Assembly (NCBI GenBank): GCA_046075665.1 | Contig: JBJTQN010000371.1 | Location: 1-64,000 of the forward strand | Direction: 5' to 3' | Origin: CAIRTT01 sp046075665 | GTDB lineage: Bacteria > Armatimonadota > Armatimonadia > Armatimonadales > Armatimonadaceae | Length of the DNA stretch: 64,000 nt | Shown: positions 43,503-52,203 of the stretch, in pieces | How the letters are laid out: each line of letters begins with the position of its first letter | How positions within the stretch are numbered: the stretch's first letter is position 1 | Translations under genes and position numbers: made by a program | Notes under the pieces: model-generated | Told to the model about the DNA's origin: nothing | The model's database searches: none | Seen by the model: the letters and a program-made list of their open reading frames with translations, nothing else

Positions 43503-45404
43503 ATGTCAATCAAGATTATCGTGTTAGCGGCTGGACTGGGCAAGAGGTTCGAATCCGATGCACATAAATGTCTGGTCCCACTACAGTTTGGCGAAGGTAC
43601 TCTTAGTCGATTGCTTCGTCAGATCGTCCAAGTGGGTTATGAACAAGACATCGTTGTTGTCACCGGCTATCAGTCACAAGAGGTCCGCTCTGTCGTGGGA
43701 ACGGTTTCGCCCGGTGCGACCACCGTTTATAATCCTGATTTTTCTAATGGATCATCACTGACAAGTCTGAAAGCGGCTGTAAATGCCCTATATCCAGATG
43801 AAGCAGTCGCCGGCGCCTGGGTTTTGTTTGCCGATACCGTCTACCAACTCCAAGCCTTAACCAGTGCGCTGACCCAGCCTCGAAGTACAGTGACTCTCAT
43901 TGGAATGGAAGAAGAGCACGGCGCGTTGGATTCGATTGGATTGGTGAAGTGTTCTGATACAAACACACTTCAGGAAATCGGCCCTAAGCGTGCTACGGGT
44001 GGCTTGACGATGTTGCCCGCAGTTTTTTGGCCACGTAATCGCTGGTCCACTCTCATTGCCGGTGAGAGTCATGGCTATAGGTCGCAATGGGAGGTGCTTC
44101 GTAGCTGCGGACCATTAGATGCATTGGTCGAGGTCGTCGCAACAGACTCCATACGGGATATCGACACGACAGAGGACTTAGAGCGCGTTAAAAAGTCATT
44201 GGTCACTGGCGATGTGGCTGCGTACTTTAAGGCAAATATCTGTAAAGAAGAGCGAAGTAGGGATCTTCCAGACCAGATTATTGGTGCAAATTATGTCAAG
44301 ACATGTCAATCAGAGTGGCATGCCAACGTTGAGAGTTCGGCGTTGCAATGGATAGCAAAGCAGACTGCCGGAACAGTTGGTCCAATATTTGCTGTTAGAA
44401 CTGGCCAAGTTGTTGCGACAGAATATATCAAAGGTATCCGCCTGTTTGACTTGTTCCGACTATTGAAAGAGGTAGGTAAAGCCGAACCCTCACTTACATC
44501 CAAGTCAAACGATGTTGGAGTTCGCCTACTGCAACGAAGTCTTGACAACTTGTGTCAAATTCAAACGTCGCTGTTAAGCTGGCCATTGTGCTCATCAATG
44601 ACTCCATATCCATGGACAACCCATATCAACGATCTTCTGGTTGCGATCTGCAAAGCACTCGAGCTACCACCACTCAGTACTGGCACCCTGTGTGAGTTAG
44701 CTCAGCTCGAGACCGAGTGGTCCAATGATGTTGTCGTTCCATTTCGGGATGCGACGCCAAAGAACATCATGGTCGAGATTCCAGAATTGGTAAGACGTGG
44801 GCACCATGAAAGCAAAGACCGGGTTAGGTTGACAGCAAACTGGCTGCGTAAAAGTGATCTTGCTGCCGTCAGAATCGTTGATTATGACTTTACATCCGCT
44901 GAACATCTCACATCACCTGAAGATGACATCATAAGCCTTCTGGCTCATCAAGGATCAATTCACCTTGGTATGCAATTGATCGGCAATGGCAGCGACGACT
45001 GGTCACTAGCATTGGCAGAACTACCAGTCGCGCTGGGGTTGCCATTTTCGGTGGACCGAAAGCGTACAGCCCGGGCATTACTCGTACGGTACTTGCGATT
45101 TGGCGGACGCAAGTTGATGTACCGCCTGGTGAATCCAGCCGGATATCAAATTCGCTTTAGAAACGACTCACCCAACTATTACTTCAATGCACTCCCACAG
45201 CATTTATGTAAGCTTGATCCGGAATTCAGTCATCAATGGCCGAATGTCCTCACGTTGCTGAACACGATCGCCGATCGCATTAATCACCTTCCAAAATGGT
45301 CACCTACCGAAGCTATTGGTGATGCTTATATGAAGAACCATGGTTCTGGTTTGACGTACTGGCAGGAAAGCCCCGTCGAAGGCTCGCTACGGAAATCGAA
45401 ATGA
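43503..45404 (+). CDS. LicC-like nucleotidyltransferase fused to LicA-like kinase
   Basis: 633 residues from ATG 43503; the open frame reaching back to 43269 starts in unrelated sequence. Residues 1-230 are a nucleotidyltransferase of the LicC/MobA class: IIVLAAGLGKRF, HKCLVPLQFGEGTL, VVVTGYQSQEVRSV and YNPDFSNGSSLTSLKAA, the last two as in CTP:phosphocholine cytidylyltransferase. The C-terminal 350 residues look like a choline/aminoglycoside kinase: catalytic loop VVPFRDATPKNIMVEIPE and metal site RIVDYDFTSAEHLTSPEDD. LicA and LicC normally are separate proteins; here one chain would phosphorylate and CDP-activate an amino-alcohol or similar head group. First gene of a three-gene cassette ending in LicD; overlaps the next by 4 bp. 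Confidence 0.75.
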   Translation: MSIKIIVLAAGLGKRFESDAHKCLVPLQFGEGTLSRLLRQIVQVGYEQDIVVVTGYQSQEVRSVVGTVSPGATTVYNPDFSNGSSLTSLKAAVNALYPDEAVAGAWVLFADTVYQLQALTSALTQPRSTVTLIGMEEEHGALDSIGLVKCSDTNTLQEIGPKRATGGLTMLPAVFWPRNRWSTLIAGESHGYRSQWEVLRSCGPLDALVEVVATDSIRDIDTTEDLERVKKSLVTGDVAAYFKANICKEERSRDLPDQIIGANYVKTCQSEWHANVESSALQWIAKQTAGTVGPIFAVRTGQVVATEYIKGIRLFDLFRLLKEVGKAEPSLTSKSNDVGVRLLQRSLDNLCQIQTSLLSWPLCSSMTPYPWTTHINDLLVAICKALELPPLSTGTLCELAQLETEWSNDVVVPFRDATPKNIMVEIPELVRRGHHESKDRVRLTANWLRKSDLAAVRIVDYDFTSAEHLTSPEDDIISLLAHQGSIHLGMQLIGNGSDDWSLALAELPVALGLPFSVDRKRTARALLVRYLRFGGRKLMYRLVNPAGYQIRFRNDSPNYYFNALPQHLCKLDPEFSHQWPNVLTLLNTIADRINHLPKWSPTEAIGDAYMKNHGSGLTYWQESPVEGSLRKSK

Positions 45405-46384
45405 AAACGGACATAGCACTGACGTTACATCAACAGACTCTACTTCAGAGTCGGTTACTCAGTTTCATGCCAACGGAACGCGATTCAGGAACAACCGGAA
45501 AGTCACACGACATTGACGAACTCATGCGAACTGTCTTGGCTAAGCCGTGGAGGCGGACATCCGTTGACAACGAAACGGAGGCCGATATCCGAAAAAAAGT
45601 TACAAGTGCCGTACGTCAATCAGAGCCAATACGCTTTGCATTGCCATTTGGTGGTTACAAGGGATGGCGAGCACGTTGCTTTCCTCACATCGATTGGGCA
45701 GAGGTCTTCTGGCTGGAGTATCTGTTCAAATTTGCGACGCGAATTGCCGAGATATATTCGCCCGGTGTAGAAATCACTCTCAGCTACACAGGTGGAATTC
45801 TGACTTGGATGAACAACCTTCCGCTGGATGCAGTCGAGGTGTATCAAAACGAACTGTCCCGACTGCTAATTTTGATGTCCAGTTCAGGCGTTCGATTTTT
45901 GATGGAAGATCATAGTCAGCTTTACGGAGATGCTGATTCTCTGATTGCGGTTCTGGACGAGAGAGCAGAGGGTTTACCGATGCCAACATTACAGGAACGG
46001 TCGAGTGCAGCAAGAAATCTCTATCCCCTTCACGGGCAGGCTAAATGGACACCGGATGACCCAGAAGTCGTGCAAGCTGCACGGCGATGTTCTGCTATGC
46101 TTGCACTCGATCATCGTAGAAACTTTAATAAATTTGGTCCTCGCATACAGATTACGCACATTCGCGGAGCAAGCCTCTCGTTACACCTCGGAAGTACACG
46201 AAGTTCCGTTGCGCAGCCTTGGGTTTCCAGTGGGTATTTGGAATGGGATAGTGCAAAGTCAGCTTGGATTGAGCGACTGGCAAACACGGATACCTGGCCG
46301 GCTGATGTGCAAGAAATCCACTTAAACCACCCTCTGGCAGAGTTGTTCCCTACGCTTCAGTCAGTGCCGGTTTTGGCCAGTTAG
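45401..46384 (+). CDS. Dit1/PvcA-like protein, distant isonitrile-synthase relative (tentative)
   Basis: 327 residues, coupled to the upstream gene by ATGA. No signal peptide. By eye the order of motifs follows Dit1/PvcA isonitrile synthases: EPIRFALPFGGYKGWRA (cf. the pI-f-lP-fP-K start), DWAEVFWLEYLFKFATRIAEIYSPGVEITL (cf. the D-x-x-E...L..L....I..IYpPG block), then TWMNNLPLDAVEVYQNELSRLL, and late FGPRIQITHIRGASLSLHLG with AQPWVSSGYLEWD (cf. iRLSiH...PWH). The usual SDG after the PG strand is replaced by YTGG, so it may be a divergent enzyme with another substrate. Function: perhaps makes the head group used by the flanking kinase/transferases. Not certain. Confidence 0.45.
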   Translation: MKTDIALTLHQQTLLQSRLLSFMPTERDSGTTGKSHDIDELMRTVLAKPWRRTSVDNETEADIRKKVTSAVRQSEPIRFALPFGGYKGWRARCFPHIDWAEVFWLEYLFKFATRIAEIYSPGVEITLSYTGGILTWMNNLPLDAVEVYQNELSRLLILMSSSGVRFLMEDHSQLYGDADSLIAVLDERAEGLPMPTLQERSSAARNLYPLHGQAKWTPDDPEVVQAARRCSAMLALDHRRNFNKFGPRIQITHIRGASLSLHLGSTRSSVAQPWVSSGYLEWDSAKSAWIERLANTDTWPADVQEIHLNHPLAELFPTLQSVPVLAS

Positions 46385-46389
46385 CGTCT

Positions 46390-47280
46390 ATGACCATGCG
46401 GCTTGACCAATCTGAACTTGATGCACTGCACGATGTCCAACGCGACCTCTTGGTAGAGTTCGACACCGTTTGCCGACAGAACGGACTACGTTACCAGCTG
46501 GCAGCAGGGACACTACTTGGAGCAATCCGTCACGGCGACATAATTCCATGGGATGACGATGTTGATGTCATCATGCCACGGGATGACTATGAACAGCTGA
46601 TGTCCATAGGGCAAAACGTGTTCAGCAAAGACTTGTTCCTACAGACCCGCAAATCTGATCTGACGTATAAATCACTTTTTGCCCGGTTGAGACGAAATGA
46701 CAGTGAACTAAGATTTTCATGGGACAGGAGTGATACACACAACGGAATATTCATCGATATTTTCCCAATGGATTTTGTGAGTCCAAATTCTATACGAGGA
46801 CACTTACAGCGGTTGTTAATTGCAGCACTTCGCATCGGCGAGCGCGTAGCATACTACATTCCGGATGACAAGACATCCGAAGGGATCCGCATGAGTAGAA
46901 TTAGTAAACGGATTATTTCGAAGTTTTTTACATTGGTGCCGCTTGACGGGTATTTGTCAATGATTGAAGTTGTAATGGCTTGGTACCGTTCCCAAAATAC
47001 CGGTCATGTTGCTTGCCTTACACAGCTTACGCCATCGCAGTTATTGAACGCCGAGCGCATTCGGCCAGCCAGTGAGCTCATCGATTGCTGTCGTGTTCCG
47101 TTGCGTGGAAATCTCTTTCACGCACCAACAGAATACGACGTTACACTCACGCGACTATACGGAAACTATATGGAGCTTCCTCCGGTCAGTCAGCGAGTAA
47201 ACCCGCACCCTATCGCGGGATTTAAGTTACCTGGTCAACAAGCTGACGATCATAGTCAGAATAGAGGCAGTGTCGTGTAA
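46390..47280 (+). CDS. LicD-family phosphotransferase
   Basis: 296 residues. LicD hallmark region: LAAGTLLGAIRHG then IIPWDDDVDVIMPRDDYEQL near residue 50, the family's metal/nucleotide site, and NGIFIDIFPMDF at about residue 118. LicD transfers phosphocholine or similar from CDP-activated donors to surface polysaccharide. Together with the fused NTase-kinase and the Dit1-like gene it completes a putative surface decoration cassette. An alternative ATG is at 46396. Its 3' end overlaps the convergent GNAT gene by 59 bp. Confidence 0.9.
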   Translation: MTMRLDQSELDALHDVQRDLLVEFDTVCRQNGLRYQLAAGTLLGAIRHGDIIPWDDDVDVIMPRDDYEQLMSIGQNVFSKDLFLQTRKSDLTYKSLFARLRRNDSELRFSWDRSDTHNGIFIDIFPMDFVSPNSIRGHLQRLLIAALRIGERVAYYIPDDKTSEGIRMSRISKRIISKFFTLVPLDGYLSMIEVVMAWYRSQNTGHVACLTQLTPSQLLNAERIRPASELIDCCRVPLRGNLFHAPTEYDVTLTRLYGNYMELPPVSQRVNPHPIAGFKLPGQQADDHSQNRGSVV

Positions 47281-47728
47281 ACACTATTCCTTCGAAAGTT
47301 ACACAATCTTTTCTTATGCAACTCTTACGGTGCAAGTACCGCTCAACAAACCTTGATTCTGGTAAGTAAATCAGTATTCTGCTGAGCGAGCATTCACGAA
47401 AACCCCAGTCAATCACGCTTTCCGCAATCATCCGACCATTTCCAAATGCCCACGGACACAAAACCGGCGCCAGCTCCGCTTCTCCATCTTCAGGTTGAAG
47501 CCCACCCCAGCCTGCATAGTGGTCATCGATAAAGAATGCCCACGGACCGTATCCGTATTCCCGCCACAGGGCTTCTTTCCCGGAGATAAAGCCTTCGTAT
47601 GCTGCATCATCAAATACACCCGTGGCAAGTGGCAAATGGCGGCGCACGCCCACGTCATTCATTTGTGCGATGACCAGTTCACGTGGAGCACTCGCAATCG
47701 GGCGTAAGTCAAGCTTTACGTCGTCCAT
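47222..47728 (-). CDS. GNAT-family acetyltransferase
   Basis: 168 residues from ATG 47728 (a second start two codons up at 47734). RimJ-like GNAT layout: LDLRPIASAPRELVIAQMN at the start, PWAFFIDDHYAGWGGLQPEDGEAELAPVLCPWAFGNGRMIAESVIDWGF (acetyl-CoA P-loop area), and a C-terminal RFVERYLHRKSCIRKDCV. Substrate unknown; could be an N-terminal or amino-group acetyltransferase. The tail overlaps licD by 59 bp. Confidence 0.8.
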   Translation of the reverse strand: MDDVKLDLRPIASAPRELVIAQMNDVGVRRHLPLATGVFDDAAYEGFISGKEALWREYGYGPWAFFIDDHYAGWGGLQPEDGEAELAPVLCPWAFGNGRMIAESVIDWGFRECSLSRILIYLPESRFVERYLHRKSCIRKDCVTFEGIVFTRHCLYSDYDRQLVDQVT

Positions 47729-47923
47729 AACCAAATTCTATCGATGCGCTCGAGGGATAGAGCTCACGAGTTACATCGTTTCTGTTAAACAATAGACCGT
47801 ATCTTACATCAACGAGTTGAAACCATTGTGGTACATCTGAGAGTACATTTGTTAGGCAAGCGGACCAACCATTGCACGTTTGGCATTAACCGTATGTCAA
47901 CAAAACAAGGGAGAGTGAATCGG

Positions 47924-48181
47924 ATGTTAGGTCGTTTCGGATTGTTCACTGCTATTTTTCTGATGACGATGGGAGCCGTACGAGCGGAGGAGACGGTCTG
48001 GGTTTCAACATCAACTCCCCACGTCAAAGTATCCAAATCAGGGACATCCTGGAAGTTCGAAACTGCAAAGGCAACTTGGTATGTAAAGCAGGGCGAACGC
48101 CTGCCCGCACATCTTCAAACGGAAGCAGGCAAAGTCCTTCGCGCTGGTATTAAGCCAACCGGGAAGGGCAACAAGCGCTGA
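47924..48181 (+). CDS. Small secreted protein
   Basis: 85 residues from ATG 47924, with GGGAG 10 bases upstream; in-frame starts at 47828 and 47894 would add up to 32 residues before the signal. Signal peptide MLGRFGLFTAIFLMTMGAVRA with cleavage at VRA-EE. Mature part is Thr/Ser/Lys-rich (VSTSTPHVKVSKSGTSWKFETAKATWYV), basic at the C-terminus, function unknown. Confidence 0.7.
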   Translation: MLGRFGLFTAIFLMTMGAVRAEETVWVSTSTPHVKVSKSGTSWKFETAKATWYVKQGERLPAHLQTEAGKVLRAGIKPTGKGNKR

Positions 48182-48239
48182 CAGGATAGTCCGACAAGTC
48201 ATCCGGTAGGGTGGAGGCGGTACACTGATGCCGATAATT

Positions 48240-49691
48240 ATGGGCGACAGCAAGGCATTCATCTCCACCCCCCGCGAAGTTTCGAAGAAGCGACCTGTCA
48301 GCGAGCGCATCCATGACTGGAAGGAAGTCTACCTTCCGATGGCACCGGACACGCTGAAAACACAGGCATCTCGCTGCATGGACTGCGGCGTTCCCTTCTG
48401 CCACAACGGGTGTCCACTGGGCAACCTTATCCCGGACTGGAATGACCTTGTCTACCGCAACCGCTGGAAGGAAGCTATTCAAGCACTTCACGCAACCAAC
48501 AACTTCCCTGAGTTCACTGGCCGTCTCTGCCCGGCACCCTGCGAAGATGCCTGTGTGCTATCCATCAACAGCAAAGCAGTTACTATAAAGACCATCGAGC
48601 AACGGATTATCGACCATGCCTTCGAGCAGGGATGGATTTTTCCAGAGCCGCCTGCACACCGTACGGGAAAGAAAGTAGCTGTCATCGGCTCCGGGCCCGC
48701 CGGTCTTGCCGCTGCGCAACAGCTCAACCGTGCAGGTCATTTGGTGACGGTTCTCGAGCGTGATGACCGTATCGGTGGCCTCCTTCGTTACGGAATCCCT
48801 GACTTCAAAATGGACCGCGCCGTGCTGGACCGCCGGCTTGAGCTCCTTGAGGCTGAGGGCATAATCTTCCAGACCAATGTTAATGTCGGCGTGGATGTCA
48901 GTGGCGAAGACCTCCTTCGCGACTACGATGCCGTCCTCGTGTGTATTGGAGCCCTGCGTCCACGTGACCTCGATGTCCCTGGACGGGAGCTCAGCGGCGT
49001 ACATTTCGCGATGGATTATCTCACCCGCCAGAACCGCGTGGTTGCTGGGGATGCCGTCGAGGACCCAATCGATGCCAGTGGCAAGCACGTTCTGATTATC
49101 GGTGGCGGTGATACCGGCGCTGACTGCTACGGAACCGCTATCCGCCAAGGCGCAGCCAGCGTTCATCAGTTCCAGATTCACCCGGAACCCGGTACGGACA
49201 TGCCAGACCTCAACCCCTGGTGGCCACAGCCAGCCCACATCCTCAAGCTGGGTCCAGCCCATGAAGAGGGTGGCGAACGCGTCTATGGCATCCATACAAC
49301 CCACCTAAGTGGCGAGAATGGTCACGTAACGGGTTTGCACACCGTGGATGTCGAACGCGTCGGCAAAGGACCAAGTGGCGAGCGGCGCATCGAGGCCGTC
49401 CCCGGGTCTGAGCGTATCTTCCATGCAGACATCGTACTTCTGGCGATTGGTTACAACGGCGCAGAACACCCCGTCATCAATACGTTCGGTTTGGATGTGG
49501 ATGGCCGAGGGAATATCAAGGCATCCGATGACTACCAAACATCCGTTCCAGGCGTCTTCGCAGCGGGAGACTCCCGCCGTGGTCAGAGCCTCATCGTTTG
49601 GGCGATTGCCGAGGGCCGCGAAGCCGCACGTGGCGTGGATGAGTACCTGACGGGCAAGAGCCGTCTGCCACTGACACACGTCGTCGAGTAA
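48240..49691 (+). CDS. gltD: Glutamate synthase small (beta) subunit, NADPH-dependent
   Basis: 483 residues from ATG 48240 (another ATG at 48228). Two 4Fe-4S ligand groups in the N-terminus (CMDCGVPFCHNGCPLGN, CPAPCEDACVLS), FAD-binding GSGPAGLAAAQQL, NADPH-binding GGGDTGADCYG and VFAAGDSRRGQSLIVWAI. Passes NADPH electrons to GltB for glutamate synthesis from glutamine and 2-oxoglutarate. No gltB is adjacent in this window, so the large subunit may be elsewhere, or the protein may pair with another partner. Confidence 0.95.
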   Translation: MGDSKAFISTPREVSKKRPVSERIHDWKEVYLPMAPDTLKTQASRCMDCGVPFCHNGCPLGNLIPDWNDLVYRNRWKEAIQALHATNNFPEFTGRLCPAPCEDACVLSINSKAVTIKTIEQRIIDHAFEQGWIFPEPPAHRTGKKVAVIGSGPAGLAAAQQLNRAGHLVTVLERDDRIGGLLRYGIPDFKMDRAVLDRRLELLEAEGIIFQTNVNVGVDVSGEDLLRDYDAVLVCIGALRPRDLDVPGRELSGVHFAMDYLTRQNRVVAGDAVEDPIDASGKHVLIIGGGDTGADCYGTAIRQGAASVHQFQIHPEPGTDMPDLNPWWPQPAHILKLGPAHEEGGERVYGIHTTHLSGENGHVTGLHTVDVERVGKGPSGERRIEAVPGSERIFHADIVLLAIGYNGAEHPVINTFGLDVDGRGNIKASDDYQTSVPGVFAAGDSRRGQSLIVWAIAEGREAARGVDEYLTGKSRLPLTHVVE

Positions 49692-49736
49692 CACTTTTCA
49701 GCGGACAGATGTTCGCAAATCCTGTAATGTCGGGGT

Positions 49737-51005
49737 ATGTCCACCGTATCCCGACATCCCGACCTTAAAGGTATCCTAGACACTTGGCGTGCCCAAGAGC
49801 TTCTTGCATCCGCACCTGCCCGCATTGATCAACATCGAAAGGGCAACCTAAGCATCCGTGTAACCCGCCCGGATGGTTCCCCGGCACCGGATGGCATCCG
49901 CGTCAACATCCGCCAGAAGACCCACGCCTTTGGCTTTGGATGTGCAGCGCTTAGCCTCCATTCACACGCTGAGCCCGCCGCTGAAGCGCAGTATCAAAAG
50001 CTCTTCACGGATGCGTTCAACTTCGCGACAATCATGACCTTTTGGCATGACATCGAGAAAGAACAAGGCAAGCGGAACACAGAGCTTCATCTTCGACGTG
50101 CAAAGACCCTCAAGGCCGCGGGTATTCGGGTCAAGGGACACCCGCTGATTCTTCCTGGGGTCTGCCCTGGGTGGGTTCCAAAGGATGCGGATGGCGGCCG
50201 GGATGCGGTTAAGGACTGGATCACGTATATGGTCCGGACATTTCGTGGTGTCGTCGATACATGGGATGTCACGGGCGACATATGGACGGCGGACAACCAG
50301 AAAAATGGCATCGGAGCTTGGGTGCGTAAGGCTGGACGTCAGCAGGTCTTCTCGGATGCGCTGCGCTGGACACTGGCGGCAAATCCGAAAGCGACTGCGC
50401 TTTACAATGACTTTGCACTCGACAATGCCTATGTTGATTTGGTACGCGGGGCGGTTCGGGGTGGTGATCCGCTGCATGTTCAAGGGCTTGAGGCGCACAT
50501 GGATGGAGCAGGGTGGCTTCTCGAACAGCTGTGGATGCACTCAGATACGTTTGGGAAGCTGGGCCGTCCTCTTCACTGGTCTGAAATCACCGTAAATAGT
50601 AATGACCTTGGGGCGAACGGCCCGCAGACCGATGTGAGTACCCGTAGTGGTGAGGCGCGTCAGGCTGAGTATGCGGATGCGATGTACCGGCTGCTGTTCT
50701 CTCATCCAAATGTGGATGCGATTTGCTGGTGGAACCTCGTGGATGGCGACTGGGGAGGAAACCCAGGCGGTTTGGTACGTCGAAATCTGACGCCAAAGCC
50801 ATCCTACGATGTGGTTCGCCAGTTGGTTCACGAGGAGTGGAATTCGACGATGACGAAGCGCACCGATCACCGTGGGGAGGTCGCGGCGCGCGTGTTCGCT
50901 GGAGATTATGAGATAACGGTTGATGGAAGCGATGGTGGTGCCCAGACCGTGGATGTGACCGCGGGCAAGGCAACGCGGCGCGTCACGATAGGTCTTGAAG
51001 TTTAG
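49737..51005 (+). CDS. GH10-like glycoside hydrolase with altered acid/base motif
   Basis: 422 residues, no signal peptide. Overall like a GH10 xylanase TIM barrel: FGFGCAALSLHSHAEPAAEAQYQKLFTDAFNFATIMTFWHDIEKEQGKRN, then IRVKGHPLILPGVCPGWVP, and DAICWWNLVDGDWGGNPGG at the end of the barrel. The acid/base strand, normally WDVVNE, reads WDVTGD here, so Glu is replaced by Asp; the nucleophile strand, usually H-x-TE-x-D, appears as LHWSEITVNS with Glu present. A C-terminal 50-residue beta domain (EVAARVFAGDYEITVDGSDGG) follows. Could be a hydrolase, a binding protein, or active with Asp as acid/base. Confidence 0.75.
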   Translation: MSTVSRHPDLKGILDTWRAQELLASAPARIDQHRKGNLSIRVTRPDGSPAPDGIRVNIRQKTHAFGFGCAALSLHSHAEPAAEAQYQKLFTDAFNFATIMTFWHDIEKEQGKRNTELHLRRAKTLKAAGIRVKGHPLILPGVCPGWVPKDADGGRDAVKDWITYMVRTFRGVVDTWDVTGDIWTADNQKNGIGAWVRKAGRQQVFSDALRWTLAANPKATALYNDFALDNAYVDLVRGAVRGGDPLHVQGLEAHMDGAGWLLEQLWMHSDTFGKLGRPLHWSEITVNSNDLGANGPQTDVSTRSGEARQAEYADAMYRLLFSHPNVDAICWWNLVDGDWGGNPGGLVRRNLTPKPSYDVVRQLVHEEWNSTMTKRTDHRGEVAARVFAGDYEITVDGSDGGAQTVDVTAGKATRRVTIGLEV

Positions 51006-51041
51006 CGGAGTAACGATCGTCTCAGCATTGGGGCGATGCGA

Positions 51042-51866
51042 CTACATCGCGCCCATCGTTCCGCCCATGGCCTGTCCACCCATGGTTTGGCCCTTTGAAG
51101 CGTCCTCTTCCCACGCCGGGCGCGCAGCGCACAACGGGTCGATCCCGCGCAGCATCATCCCCTGACCACGGCTCTCGTGTGTCCGAATCGTTGGCGGGTC
51201 TGTGGGGTCACGCATCTGGATGAGCAAGGTTGTGCGTGACTCATCGGATGTGTTGATGCCGCTGCCATGAATGGTTAGGTAGGAGAAGAAGAGTACATCC
51301 CCTGCATCCGCCGGGCATGGGGTTGCCGTTTCCACCGAATATTCATCCGGGTCCAGGTGCCAGCCTCCATCCCCGAGGTGTGGTAGCATTCCAAGCTTGT
51401 GCGATCCCGGAACGACGCGGACGCAGCCCTTTTCGACAGGCGCGGAATCGAAATGGATAATCGCCGCAATCATCGAGTGATTGTCATGCGGGAAGTAGGG
51501 CGCATCCTGATGCATCGGAAATGGCGAGCCCTTCTCGGCTGGCTTGATGAACATTTTTGTGTGATGTAGCTGAACGTTTGGGCTGCCGATACAGTCTGCG
51601 GCACAGCCGGTGATGCGGTCATCCAGAATAAGCTGTGCGAGCTTGCCGGATTGAAATTGCACATCGTGGCAGTGGCGGAGCTGCGTGACTCCACGTGTTC
51701 CGGCACTGCCCCACGTTGGGTCCTCGATACCACGTAGGTCAGCGAGGCGTGTTGCGAGTGCGTGGCACTCATCCCGGTAAAGTGATGCCTCAGCGGGGGT
51801 GAGGAGGCCTTTGACCAGCACATAGCCGTTGTCGCTGTAAAACTGCTTCTGCTCATCCGTCAACAT
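51042..51866 (-). CDS. Phytanoyl-CoA dioxygenase (PhyH) family protein
   Basis: 274 residues from ATG 51866, with AAGG upstream; a longer frame to 52016 adds 50 Cys-rich residues. Fe(II)/2-oxoglutarate oxygenase: iron ligands in HQDAPYFPHDNHS (H-x-D) and the distal His in LTIHGSGIN, with the 2-oxoglutarate Arg in the SRTTLLIQMRD strand. Members hydroxylate diverse small molecules. The C-terminal tail, GQTMGGQAMGGTMGAM, is a Met/Gly repeat not typical of the family; its role is unknown. Confidence 0.88.
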   Translation of the reverse strand: MLTDEQKQFYSDNGYVLVKGLLTPAEASLYRDECHALATRLADLRGIEDPTWGSAGTRGVTQLRHCHDVQFQSGKLAQLILDDRITGCAADCIGSPNVQLHHTKMFIKPAEKGSPFPMHQDAPYFPHDNHSMIAAIIHFDSAPVEKGCVRVVPGSHKLGMLPHLGDGGWHLDPDEYSVETATPCPADAGDVLFFSYLTIHGSGINTSDESRTTLLIQMRDPTDPPTIRTHESRGQGMMLRGIDPLCAARPAWEEDASKGQTMGGQAMGGTMGAM

Positions 51867-52203
51867 CGTAGTTACCTTCAATTGTCCTTGCTGGGAGTTT
51901 CGATAGTTTAGCGCGAACGGGAGCGTTTTTCGCTGGCTGATTCCACCGCAGCCGCAGGTTTCACTGGGATAAAGGGGCAGACGGGGGCAGGAGAGAGCCC
52001 TGCGTGAACATTGCATACAGCGCGCTGATTTGAAATCAATACATTTGTTAAGCCTAATGAAAATGACTTAAATCATAAATTTTGCGTTGATTGCTCAATT
52101 ATTCCGATTAACGTACGTAACACACGGACTTTCTGGGTTTGCGATGTCAGGGTGAAACCACATAATGAGATTGTAAGTATCCTCACCCTACTGTTGTTAA
52201 CTC
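51867..52203. other. 337 bp intergenic region
   Basis: No gene, RNA structure or repeat that I can support. It lies between divergent genes (dioxygenase minus, glycosyltransferase plus) and turns AT-rich toward the glycosyltransferase; it presumably holds both promoters. Confidence 0.5.

Noticed and set aside
48558..49304. Minus-strand 248-codon open frame
   Set aside because: Antisense to gltD; no independent support.
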